A DNA stretch of 64,000 nt from positions 295,695 to 359,694 of the forward strand of contig CALUKE010000003.1 in the NCBI GenBank assembly GCA_944321165.1, written 5' to 3'. Positions 8,464 to 16,339 of this stretch are shown piece after piece; position 1 is the stretch's first letter, and the number at the start of each line of letters is the position of its first letter. Both the position numbers and the translations under genes were made by a program. The notes below the pieces were generated by a model. The model saw only the letters and a list, made by a program, of their open reading frames with translations, was not told the DNA's origin and ran no database searches. The DNA comes from an uncultured Odoribacter sp. (GTDB lineage Bacteria; Bacteroidota; Bacteroidia; Bacteroidales; Marinifilaceae).

Positions 8464-9807
8464 ATGATGAAATTATCTTTTCTGGCCATTTTAGTAATGG
8501 CAGTGATGTCTTGTAATAACACTTCAAAAACCACTGTTCGGGTACATGTCGAAGGTGGACAGGATGGGGTGGAGCCACAATTGCAGACCCAAGATTCTAC
8601 GTATGCCATGGCATTGGATTCTACGAATTCAGTTCTGTTTTCTCTGGCTGATAATTTTGTTCCGGGATACGCTTCTGTTCGTCTGGGAAGACTTCAGATT
8701 CCGGTATATGTTGAACCGGGAAAAAGTTTCGATTTAAATGTAAAATTTGAAGGTCGCCGGGTGGAACCGTCTTTCTCCGGAGAGGGGGCAAAGAAAAATG
8801 AATATCTGAATAGCAGTGCTCTGCGCTATTTTCCTGATTTTAAATTGAATGAGACAGAATTTTTAGCTGCTTTGAATGAACAGGTGAAGAAGTTGCAGGA
8901 AAATCTGGATACACTGGGTTTTGATGCTTCATTCAATCAGGTGGAGAAGAAAAGATTGACCTATGCTGTATATGGAATGCTTCCGATGTATCCGACTTAT
9001 CACGCATATTATGCACAGGATTCGGAATACAAACCGGGAGAGGCTTTTTACAATAAATTGGCGGCAGTATTTCCCGAAGATGAGGCTGCCATGAGTTTGC
9101 AGGAATATCAGGGTGCAATCGTTACTGTTGTTTATATGTTGTCCAGTAGAGATCAGAATTTTTCCAGTGCTTGGGAGAATACCGAAAATCAGCTGAACTA
9201 TGTAATACAAAATTTCAAATCTCCGCTGGTTGTTGAATATCTGGTAGATAATATCGCCAGTTCATATGTCGGGCGTTATGGGGTGGAATACCTGGCAGAA
9301 ATAACTCCGATCTATAATGATAAGGTGAAAGATGCTGCTAAAAAAGCCGAATTCGATGCATTGTGCGCTAAATGGGCGAGAATAGCCAAAGGCCAGCCCT
9401 CTCCTACTTTCACTTACTTGGATATTAACGGAAAAGAAGTCAGTCTGTCTGATTTGGCTGGTAAATACGTTTATATCGATAACTGGGCTACTTGGTGTGG
9501 ACCTTGTCGGGGTGAATTACCTGCTTTGAAAGAATTGGAAGAAAAATACAGTAAAAAGAATATTTACTTTGTAAGTATTTCTTGCGATCAGGATAAGGCT
9601 GCTTGGGAGAAAATGGTAAAAGAGGATAAACTGGGAGGAATACAATTGCATAACGGAGGTGACAATGCCTTTATGGATGCTTATATGATCACCGGAATTC
9701 CTCGTTTCATTTTGTTGGACAGAGAAGGCAAGATCATCGATGCCAACATGACCCGTCCGTCTAATCCGAAAACTGCAGAATTCTTTGATACTCTGGAAGG
9801 TCTCTAA
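8464..9807 (+). CDS. TlpA-family thiol-disulfide oxidoreductase lipoprotein
   Basis: A 447-residue lipoprotein. The signal peptide ends at VMAVMSC (lipid-modified C17). Residues 25-100 look like the beta-rich N-terminal domain common in Bacteroidetes TlpA proteins, followed by a helical middle. The C-terminal thioredoxin domain (about 310-447) has NWATWCGPC (C345 and C348) and a cis-proline in GIPRF. It should act in the periplasm or at the membrane, reducing or exchanging disulfides; the client is unknown. It stands alone, unlike the three TlpA genes at 53-62 kb. It is convergent with mutL across a bidirectional terminator. Confidence 0.88.
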   Translation: MMKLSFLAILVMAVMSCNNTSKTTVRVHVEGGQDGVEPQLQTQDSTYAMALDSTNSVLFSLADNFVPGYASVRLGRLQIPVYVEPGKSFDLNVKFEGRRVEPSFSGEGAKKNEYLNSSALRYFPDFKLNETEFLAALNEQVKKLQENLDTLGFDASFNQVEKKRLTYAVYGMLPMYPTYHAYYAQDSEYKPGEAFYNKLAAVFPEDEAAMSLQEYQGAIVTVVYMLSSRDQNFSSAWENTENQLNYVIQNFKSPLVVEYLVDNIASSYVGRYGVEYLAEITPIYNDKVKDAAKKAEFDALCAKWARIAKGQPSPTFTYLDINGKEVSLSDLAGKYVYIDNWATWCGPCRGELPALKELEEKYSKKNIYFVSISCDQDKAAWEKMVKEDKLGGIQLHNGGDNAFMDAYMITGIPRFILLDREGKIIDANMTRPSNPKTAEFFDTLEGL

Positions 9808-9828
9808 ATCCAGGGAAACAAAAAAATA

Positions 9829-9861
9829 GAAGTGGGGGCTATCAATGGCTCCCACTTTTTG
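9829..9861. terminator. Bidirectional terminator between tlpA-like gene and mutL
   Basis: AAGTGGG (9830-9836) pairs with CCCACTT (9851-9857), with an A-run on the left and a T-run on the right. It can serve both convergent genes. Confidence 0.8.
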
Positions 9862-9884
9862 TATATCGTCAATGGATCTGTTTC

Positions 9885-11738
9885 TTATTTGAACCAGTTG
9901 TTGACATCTTCGTATTTCAGGATGTGGAGGATAGTTCTTCCGTCAGCGGTGAATTGGTGTTGTTTGCAGGTAAATAAATTGGTGACCATTTCACGCATTT
10001 CTTCACAACTGAGTTCTGTTTGATAATCGATTGCCGAAGCTTGGGCTAAGGCAGATACCACTCGTTCATGCATTTTATCCCGGATATTACCTTCTGTGTT
10101 TTTGTAATATTCTATTAATTCGATGAGCACCTCTTTGGCTCTGGTATAGGATAAAGATGGAGGGGTTGCGTAAATGGCATAACAGTTTTTGCCGAAAGTA
10201 TTCAGTTCAAAGCCCAGATATTCGAGATCTGTCAAGATTTCCTGTACCAGCAAAAAGTCACTGGCGGATAATTCCAGTATTTCGGGAAACAGACTTTTCT
10301 GTCCGGTTACCTGCTGGGTATTTAATGTATTCATGTATTTTTCGAACAGAATGCGTTCATGTGCCCTTTTTTGATCGATCAGCATCAGGCCGCTTGAGAT
10401 GGGGGTGACAATATAGCGGCCTTTCAATTGAAAATAACAGTTTGTTGTCGATAAAATCGGATGACTGTTTTCTGTCATTTCCGGAATACTGGTCTGTTGG
10501 GCTTCTTCTTTTTCCTGCAGCCCATCGAACAAAATATCCCAGTTTGCCGGAACTCTTTCTGTGTGTATACGGTTGGAAGAAGAGAACGTAGGCTTAAAGT
10601 CCGAATCGTTTGGAGAGAGTGAATCGCTGCCATAATGAAAGGGATTGTAATTCGGATTGTAATTGATCCGGGGTACATATGTTTCTGCAGTTTCGCTCGG
10701 TGGATTGTATTCGATACTGCCTTCGGTGTCGAAATCCAGCGGTGGTGTGATGTTGAATTTACCCAATGCCTCTTTGATGGCTGCCAGGAGTATCTGGAAA
10801 AAGTCGGTTTCATTTTGAAACTTAATCTCTGTTTTGGTCGGATGAATATTGACATCGATCAAAGAGGGATCGACTGTGAAATAAATGAAATAGGAAGGAA
10901 TACTGTCGGGTGCGATGAGACCCGAATAGGCTTCCATGACTGCTTTGTGAAAAAAAGAGTGTTTCATGAAGCGGTCATTGACAAAAAAATATTGCTCTCC
11001 GTAACTTTTTTTGGCCTGTTGAGGACTGCAGATAAAACCGCTGATTGTGGTCAGGCCGGTTTCACAGTCGATGTTGATCAGACGGGTGTTGATTGATTTT
11101 CCGAACAGGTTGACAATACGTTGGCGTAAACCCGATGGCGGAAGAGTGTAAATAGAATTCCCGTTGTTGGACAACTGGAAACTGATGTCGGGATGAGTCA
11201 GTGCCACTCGGAGAAATTCCTGGGTGATGTTTCTTAATTCAGTCGTATCGGATTTTAAAAATTTTCTGCGGGCTGGTAAATTGTAGAACAGGTTTTTGAC
11301 GGAAATGTTCGTCCCTTTCGGAGTGTTGACGGATTCTTGGGTTTTAAGTTCAGAGGCGGCTATAAAAATATAACTGCCTAATTCGTCCTCTTCCCGTCGG
11401 GTTTTCAATTCCACTTCTGCAACCGAGGCAATGGAGGGGAGTGCTTCTCCCCGAAATCCCAATGTATGAATACAAAATAGATCCTGGGCAGAAGAAATCT
11501 TTGAGGTGGCATGCCTCTCGAAGGCCATGCGCGCATCCATGGGGGACATGCCTTTCCCGTCGTCGATTACCTGTATGATGGCTTTCCCGACATTCTTTAA
11601 AACGACCTGTATGTTTTTAGCTCCGGCATCGACAGCATTTTCCATGAGCTCTTTAACAACGGAAGCCGGACGTTGTACTACTTCTCCTGCTGCAATCTGA
11701 TTGGCAACCGAATCCGGTAAAAGATGAATGATATCCAT
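9885..11738 (-). CDS. mutL: DNA mismatch repair protein MutL
   Basis: The mismatch repair mediator linking MutS recognition to strand cleavage. The 617 residues contain the GHKL ATPase domain: KELMENAVDAG (E30, general base), DDGKGM, TSKI and GFRGEAL. The C-terminal dimerisation and endonuclease domain spans about 430-617. The metal-binding endonuclease motif DQHA(x2)E(x4)E appears here as DQKRAHERILFE (455-466), with the histidine replaced by lysine. No MutS is in the window. It is followed on the minus strand by a small membrane protein gene, 19 nt after which comes mutL's start, so the real order is small gene then downstream mutL. Confidence 0.96.
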   Translation of the reverse strand: MDIIHLLPDSVANQIAAGEVVQRPASVVKELMENAVDAGAKNIQVVLKNVGKAIIQVIDDGKGMSPMDARMAFERHATSKISSAQDLFCIHTLGFRGEALPSIASVAEVELKTRREEDELGSYIFIAASELKTQESVNTPKGTNISVKNLFYNLPARRKFLKSDTTELRNITQEFLRVALTHPDISFQLSNNGNSIYTLPPSGLRQRIVNLFGKSINTRLINIDCETGLTTISGFICSPQQAKKSYGEQYFFVNDRFMKHSFFHKAVMEAYSGLIAPDSIPSYFIYFTVDPSLIDVNIHPTKTEIKFQNETDFFQILLAAIKEALGKFNITPPLDFDTEGSIEYNPPSETAETYVPRINYNPNYNPFHYGSDSLSPNDSDFKPTFSSSNRIHTERVPANWDILFDGLQEKEEAQQTSIPEMTENSHPILSTTNCYFQLKGRYIVTPISSGLMLIDQKRAHERILFEKYMNTLNTQQVTGQKSLFPEILELSASDFLLVQEILTDLEYLGFELNTFGKNCYAIYATPPSLSYTRAKEVLIELIEYYKNTEGNIRDKMHERVVSALAQASAIDYQTELSCEEMREMVTNLFTCKQHQFTADGRTILHILKYEDVNNWFK

Positions 11739-11756
11739 AATGATTACCGAGATGGT

Positions 11757-12071
11757 TTAAAGTCCAAAAAGTCGCAGAAGGCCCTCCGGATTTTTTATGA
11801 ATATGAAAAAGGCAATGATGAAAAGCAAGACCAGGATCATGAACATTCGAAGGGCGTAGCTTGAATTCAGACTGCTTCGGTGACTTTTCCGTTCTTCAAA
11901 ATTTTTTCTGAATTGTTCCTTGATGTTGGGAATATATGGTGCATTTTCATCTTTGATGCCGAGTTCGGCTTTGATTCTGCGTTCCCGTTCTTCCCGCTCT
12001 TCTTTGGCAGGATCCCAGTAACGGGGAGTCAGGTTGAATCTTCTGTATTCCGGTTTTTTGAATAAAAACAT
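11757..12071 (-). CDS. Small single-span membrane protein, unknown function
   Basis: A 104-residue protein starting at MFLFKKPEYRRF (an in-frame ATG four codons upstream at 12083 is also possible). The N-terminal half is highly charged (REERERRIK region), and one transmembrane segment (LRMFMILVLLFIIAFFIFI) lies near the C-terminus. I do not recognise a named domain. It lies 18 nt upstream of mutL and about 20 nt downstream of the flippase-like gene, so all three are probably one minus-strand transcription unit. Similar small proteins preceding mutL are common in Bacteroidales in my recollection; that is not checked. Confidence 0.75.
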   Translation of the reverse strand: MFLFKKPEYRRFNLTPRYWDPAKEEREERERRIKAELGIKDENAPYIPNIKEQFRKNFEERKSHRSSLNSSYALRMFMILVLLFIIAFFIFIKNPEGLLRLFGL

Positions 12072-12093
12072 GGCTATAGACAATTATAAGTGG

Positions 12094-13200
12094 TTATGAG
12101 TGTTTGCGGCTTCCTCCGAAATGGCGGCTGATCCATTTGGGTACGACAAAGACGCCTACAAACAGATAGGGATAATAGGTGATCAATCTCCAGACGATGG
12201 CCATGGCGATTGCTACACCGGCTCCTCCGCCGATGATGAAAGAGCCTAAATATTCTTTGAAAACAAATTCGGCAAAACCGCTTCCTCCCGGAGTCGGACT
12301 GATCAGCATCATGATCCACATGATTAACTGTCTGGCGAAAATCAAAAATTGAGTGGCCCAATCGGTGTCTTTCAATACGAAAAATGCCATTAGAATCGCA
12401 TTGACGACCCAATAACGGGCTGTCCAGGAAAAAAAGGTCGTCCCAAAAGTTTTCAGCCAAAAGGAAAAAGGCATATGTCTTAATTCGTAGGAGTTCCGGA
12501 TGATATCAGATCCGGCTTCATTGGCACTGTGTCTCCATTTGCGCAGGATTCTCCATTTAAAACATTTCATGAGCAGGTATTTCAGGCCTCTGGGGTTTTT
12601 GAAAAGACCGTAACTGAGGATTAATAAATAGACGAGCTTGATGGAATATCCACCGATGGCAAACCATATCAAGCTTTTGCTTACTCCTTCACTGATTCCG
12701 GCCATATTCCACAAATCGGTAGAGTTGACACAAAGCAGAATGATGGGAAACATCAGGATGAAATAAAGCTCGTCCAGAAAAGAGGTGGCCATGACGATGG
12801 CAGAGCTTCGTCCTACTTTGATGCCTTCTTTGTTAACAAATAGGATGGCCAGGCTTGTCCCCCCGATGGCGGATGGGGTGACTGCCGAAGTAAATTCCCA
12901 CAGGATGATGATCCGGATGGCTCTTTTCCAGCTCAGACGATTGCCCGAAAGTATCCGGATTCGGAGAACGTATCCCAGATCTCGGATAAACATACAGCAC
13001 AGGGCAACAAACAACCAGAAGACAGAACACCAGGTAAAGGAGATCTGTTCGAAGGCTGTGATGTCGAATTCCCGATACAGCATGTACGATACCACCCCCA
13101 GGCCGATAATGACTGGATAAATGATCTTGTAGGGACTGATCTTTCGGGTTAATTTTTTATCTGATTCTTCCATAAGATTGATCTCGGAATTGATACCCAT
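12094..13200 (-). CDS. Flippase-like / lysylphosphatidylglycerol synthase TM-family protein
   Basis: A 368-residue polytopic membrane protein of the UPF0104 (LPG_synthase_TM) family, with about eight hydrophobic helices. Recognisable features are GVVSYMLYREFD near the N-terminus, the TSAVTPSAIGGTSLAILFV motif (about residue 105) and SPTPGGSGFAEFVF near the C-terminus, all typical of this family. Members are flippase-like or of unknown lipid-related role. Open frame continues upstream through the tRNA-Ala gene to 13386, but the tRNA and its terminator rule out that start; ATG 13200 or ATG 13173 is used. It lacks the cytoplasmic aminoacyl-transferase domain of full MprF. Confidence 0.85.
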   Translation of the reverse strand: MGINSEINLMEESDKKLTRKISPYKIIYPVIIGLGVVSYMLYREFDITAFEQISFTWCSVFWLFVALCCMFIRDLGYVLRIRILSGNRLSWKRAIRIIILWEFTSAVTPSAIGGTSLAILFVNKEGIKVGRSSAIVMATSFLDELYFILMFPIILLCVNSTDLWNMAGISEGVSKSLIWFAIGGYSIKLVYLLILSYGLFKNPRGLKYLLMKCFKWRILRKWRHSANEAGSDIIRNSYELRHMPFSFWLKTFGTTFFSWTARYWVVNAILMAFFVLKDTDWATQFLIFARQLIMWIMMLISPTPGGSGFAEFVFKEYLGSFIIGGGAGVAIAMAIVWRLITYYPYLFVGVFVVPKWISRHFGGSRKHS

Positions 13201-13311
13201 TGATAGACTCCATAAAATTAATGGAAAGTTTTCGGATCCGTAGCATTTTCGGGTATAAACTTTATATACTTTACAATCTTTAAGAACTTTCGTCTGCGAA
13301 CAGGATCCGAT

Positions 13312-13341
13312 TAAAATAAAAAACCCGCTTTGTTGCGGGTT
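13312..13341 (-). terminator. Intrinsic terminator of tRNA-Ala
   Basis: On the minus strand AACCCGC (13341-13335), loop AACAAA, GCGGGTT (13328-13322), then a T-rich run. It begins 3 nt after the mature tRNA 3' end. Confidence 0.88.
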
Positions 13342-13344
13342 GAG

Positions 13345-13418
<74 letters not shown>

Positions 13419-13480
13419 TATTCATTTTGATGATGCAAAAATAGAATAAATCCGGTAATTTTCCAAATTTTTGGCCTTTG

Positions 13481-14542
13481 TCATTTGCTGTTTTTTAATT
13501 TTACCTTTATCGGATAGTGATCGGACAGAGTAATTTCTTCTCGGTGATAGCTGACTGTCTGCCAGCTTGGATGGTGCAGGACATAGTCGATACGAAAGGA
13601 GGGAAATTCTCCGATATAGGTATTTCCGAGCCCCCTCCCTTTGGCGATAAAACTGTCTTTAAGATGGCGGCTTAGTTGACGGTAGGTATAAGACAGAGGT
13701 GTATCGTTGAAATCTCCGCATAAGATGACTTTATAGGGCGATTGTTGAAGATGTTGCTGTATCTGTTCTGTTTGACAGGCTCTGTTTTTATTGGCGATTG
13801 TCAGGCGTCGGGTGATATTTTTCAGGCTTTCGGGGATGTCTTCGCTTTTGCGGCCGGAACTGATCTCCTGCATGAATTGTCGTTCTTTTTTCCCCAGTTT
13901 GTAGGATTCGAGATGGACGCTGTACAGACGGATGGTGTCTTTCCCGATCTTGAAATCTCCGTAAATGCAGGAACTGCTATATTGTGGATCAAAGTTCAAT
14001 TTCCCTTTGTTGAGAAAAGGAAGTTTGGAAAAGATTGCCATGTCTTTTTCGATGTAATGGTAGGGATAGGTTTTTAATTGTTGGATTACCTTGTTTTTTT
14101 GTTGTGGATTGGCTTTGGTCAGGAATTCCTGCAGACAGATGATGTCTCCGTCGAATGCGTTCAGGTAATTAAATAATTTTTCCCGGGTATTTTTCTGATT
14201 GCTCCAGCCGTATACATCAAAATAACGGATGTTGTAGGACAAAAGCGATAGGTCATAGGGAGGTGTATTTGTTTCTGCCTTGGCGATACCGTAATAGGTC
14301 CGGAAGGTGGGATAGCCGATGGCAATAACAATGAGAAGTTGCCAGATTGTTTTTTTCCAGCGGCAGAGCCAATACAGCGATAAGAGGAAGATTGTGATCA
14401 GCAGGTAGGGATAAGCCAGTCCTAACAGAGAGGGGATAATCCAGGTGTTCGGATTGATGAAAGGAGAAAGATAGGCTCCGATTAATCCGAGCATGACCGC
14501 AAGGCTGAAAAGGTATATGATTTTATCCAATATTCTTAACAT
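13481..14542 (-). CDS. Membrane-anchored endonuclease/exonuclease/phosphatase-fold protein
   Basis: A 353-residue protein with three N-terminal hydrophobic helices (about 6-27, 34-58 and 66-80) followed by an EEP-superfamily catalytic domain facing the outside. Motifs: LSYNIRYFD (first Asn), ICLQEF (metal-binding Glu), CGDFND (Asp-x-Asn) and SDHYPIKV (catalytic Asp-His). This fold covers nucleases and lipid or inositol phosphatases, and the substrate cannot be assigned. It lies 19 nt downstream of the first rhomboid and ends the minus-strand cluster that begins at aspS. Confidence 0.88.
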   Translation of the reverse strand: MLRILDKIIYLFSLAVMLGLIGAYLSPFINPNTWIIPSLLGLAYPYLLITIFLLSLYWLCRWKKTIWQLLIVIAIGYPTFRTYYGIAKAETNTPPYDLSLLSYNIRYFDVYGWSNQKNTREKLFNYLNAFDGDIICLQEFLTKANPQQKNKVIQQLKTYPYHYIEKDMAIFSKLPFLNKGKLNFDPQYSSSCIYGDFKIGKDTIRLYSVHLESYKLGKKERQFMQEISSGRKSEDIPESLKNITRRLTIANKNRACQTEQIQQHLQQSPYKVILCGDFNDTPLSYTYRQLSRHLKDSFIAKGRGLGNTYIGEFPSFRIDYVLHHPSWQTVSYHREEITLSDHYPIKVKLKNSK

Positions 14543-14561
14543 TGCATGAGGGATTGAATGA

Positions 14562-15518
14562 TCAGTTTTTGGCTTTAAAAAGAATGGCTTTCTCTTCCCG
14601 GGTCAGGCTTTCGTAACCGGAACGGGAGATTTTGTCCAATATTTCATTGATCCGGTCTTGTTCGTTCTTTTTATAGGCATTGTATTCCTGATCGTTCATT
14701 TCCGATACTTTTTTCTTGTATTTGACTCTCAGCTTTTTTTTCTTTCGAAATAGTTTCCCTATCTGTTCAAAGAGTTGAATGAATCCCGAGGCTATGTCTA
14801 TGTTCTTTTTCAATGCCAGCACGAAAAACCAGCCGAACAGAGCTCCACCCAGATGGGCAATATGGCCTCCGGCATTTCCAGAAGAGATACTCAAGAGGTC
14901 GATGATTGCCGTAAAAATTGCCAAGTAGATCAATTTTACCGGTCCGATCAGAAAAATGTATATCTGTTGTTGGGGCAGATAAGTGCATACCGCAAAAACA
15001 ATGGCCATGACGGATGCAGAAGCACCGATAGCCCAAGAGGAAAGACGCAGCGCTGAATGCGGAAAGGGGGGGTATTGCGGATCGTTGAAGTAGGGAAAAA
15101 TATTGTAGGCGGCTATGTAGAGCAGTGCGCCGAATATTCCGCCTAAAAGATAGACACCGGTCAGTTTACGCTCTGTGAAATGGTTTAGAAAGATACTGCC
15201 AAACCAGTAAAGCCACAGTACGTTGAATAACAGATGAAGGAATTCGAAGTGGGTGAACATATAAGTGAGGAGAGTCCATGGACGGCTCAACAGAGTGTCG
15301 ATGTCTGCAGGTACTCCCATCCATTCCAGGGCAAAGGAATAAAATTCTGTTCCTTTGCCCAGCAACAGCATGAATACGTAAATGAGTTTTAGGAGTAAGA
15401 AAATTCCGCAATTGATATAAATCAGACGAGTCAAGGCAGATCCCTTGCGGAAAGACTGTTTGATTTTTTCCTGTAAGTTTACTGAAAAATGCCTGCCGTA
15501 ATATCTGTCATACATCAT
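14562..15518 (-). CDS. Rhomboid-family intramembrane serine protease (copy 1)
   Basis: A 318-residue polytopic protein. Rhomboid signatures are HFEFLHLLFNVLWLYWFG (about 90-107, the conserved HxxxN region), AIGASASVMAI with likely nucleophile S167, and HIAHLGGALFG with catalytic H222. The usual GxSG box reads GASA here, so the glycine after serine is alanine; activity is likely but not certain. The C-terminal 80 residues form a lysine-rich cytoplasmic tail. It is separated from the second rhomboid by 2 nt, so the two are co-translated or co-regulated. Confidence 0.9.
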   Translation of the reverse strand: MMYDRYYGRHFSVNLQEKIKQSFRKGSALTRLIYINCGIFLLLKLIYVFMLLLGKGTEFYSFALEWMGVPADIDTLLSRPWTLLTYMFTHFEFLHLLFNVLWLYWFGSIFLNHFTERKLTGVYLLGGIFGALLYIAAYNIFPYFNDPQYPPFPHSALRLSSWAIGASASVMAIVFAVCTYLPQQQIYIFLIGPVKLIYLAIFTAIIDLLSISSGNAGGHIAHLGGALFGWFFVLALKKNIDIASGFIQLFEQIGKLFRKKKKLRVKYKKKVSEMNDQEYNAYKKNEQDRINEILDKISRSGYESLTREEKAILFKAKN

Positions 15519-15520
15519 TG

Positions 15521-16339
15521 TTAATAGAATTTTTTCCGGTTTTTGTTCCAGTATTTTATCAAGATGAAACCGAATAGCATTCCTCCGAGATGGGCGAAAT
15601 GAGCCACGTTATCGCCTGCATTGTTTTGGAGACCCAGGTAAAATTCCAACAATCCGTATCCCAAAACGAAGTATTTGGCTTTGATCGGAATGGGGATGAA
15701 CATGAGATATAGTTCCGTGTTGGGGAACAGCATTCCAAAGGCCAACAATATACCGAATATGGCACCGGAGGCCCCGATCATCGGGATGTTTACTTTTAAT
15801 TCCACGATTTGTTGGAAAAGTTGTTTCCCGGCCATGATGCATTGTTGCGAATCGGGATGATTGGTCCAGTTGTCGACGACTTCCCATACCCACGGATTGG
15901 GATGACCGAGTTGATGTTCGACAATGGAAGAAAGCAAGGCTGGTGAGGGTGCCTCTTGAAACGCATAATATTGTTCCATGAGTCGATGGATTTCAAACCA
16001 GCCTACACCACTGTTCAGTAAACCGGCTCCGATACCGCAAATGAAGTAATAAATCAGGAAACGCTGACTTCCCCAAACGGATTCCAAAATCCGTCCGAAC
16101 ATGAATAGAGCAAACATGTTGAAGAACAAATGGCTGATTGATCCGTGCATGAACATGTGCGTGACATACTGCCAGGGTTTCCAGTAAACCGATTGTGGCA
16201 AATGCAAGCCCAGTAAATGAGCCGTGTCGATGTGTAGACGGTTGTCTATCAGCATGCTCAGGAAGTAGAGCGCGATGTTCAGTATCAACAGGGTCTTAAC
16301 AGCAGGAGTAATGCCGGCAAAGGGTCGATAATTTTGCAT
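15521..16339 (-). CDS. Rhomboid-family intramembrane serine protease (copy 2)
   Basis: A 272-residue polytopic rhomboid with intact catalytic motifs: HGSISHLFFNMFALFMFG (65-82), MIGASGAIFG with S191, and AHFAHLGGMLFG with H250. A long soluble loop (about 112-185) sits before the serine-bearing helix. Its ATG overlaps the stop of the upstream ricT-like gene by one base (TAATG arrangement), indicating translational coupling. The paired copy 1 follows immediately. Confidence 0.92.
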   Translation of the reverse strand: MQNYRPFAGITPAVKTLLILNIALYFLSMLIDNRLHIDTAHLLGLHLPQSVYWKPWQYVTHMFMHGSISHLFFNMFALFMFGRILESVWGSQRFLIYYFICGIGAGLLNSGVGWFEIHRLMEQYYAFQEAPSPALLSSIVEHQLGHPNPWVWEVVDNWTNHPDSQQCIMAGKQLFQQIVELKVNIPMIGASGAIFGILLAFGMLFPNTELYLMFIPIPIKAKYFVLGYGLLEFYLGLQNNAGDNVAHFAHLGGMLFGFILIKYWNKNRKKFY

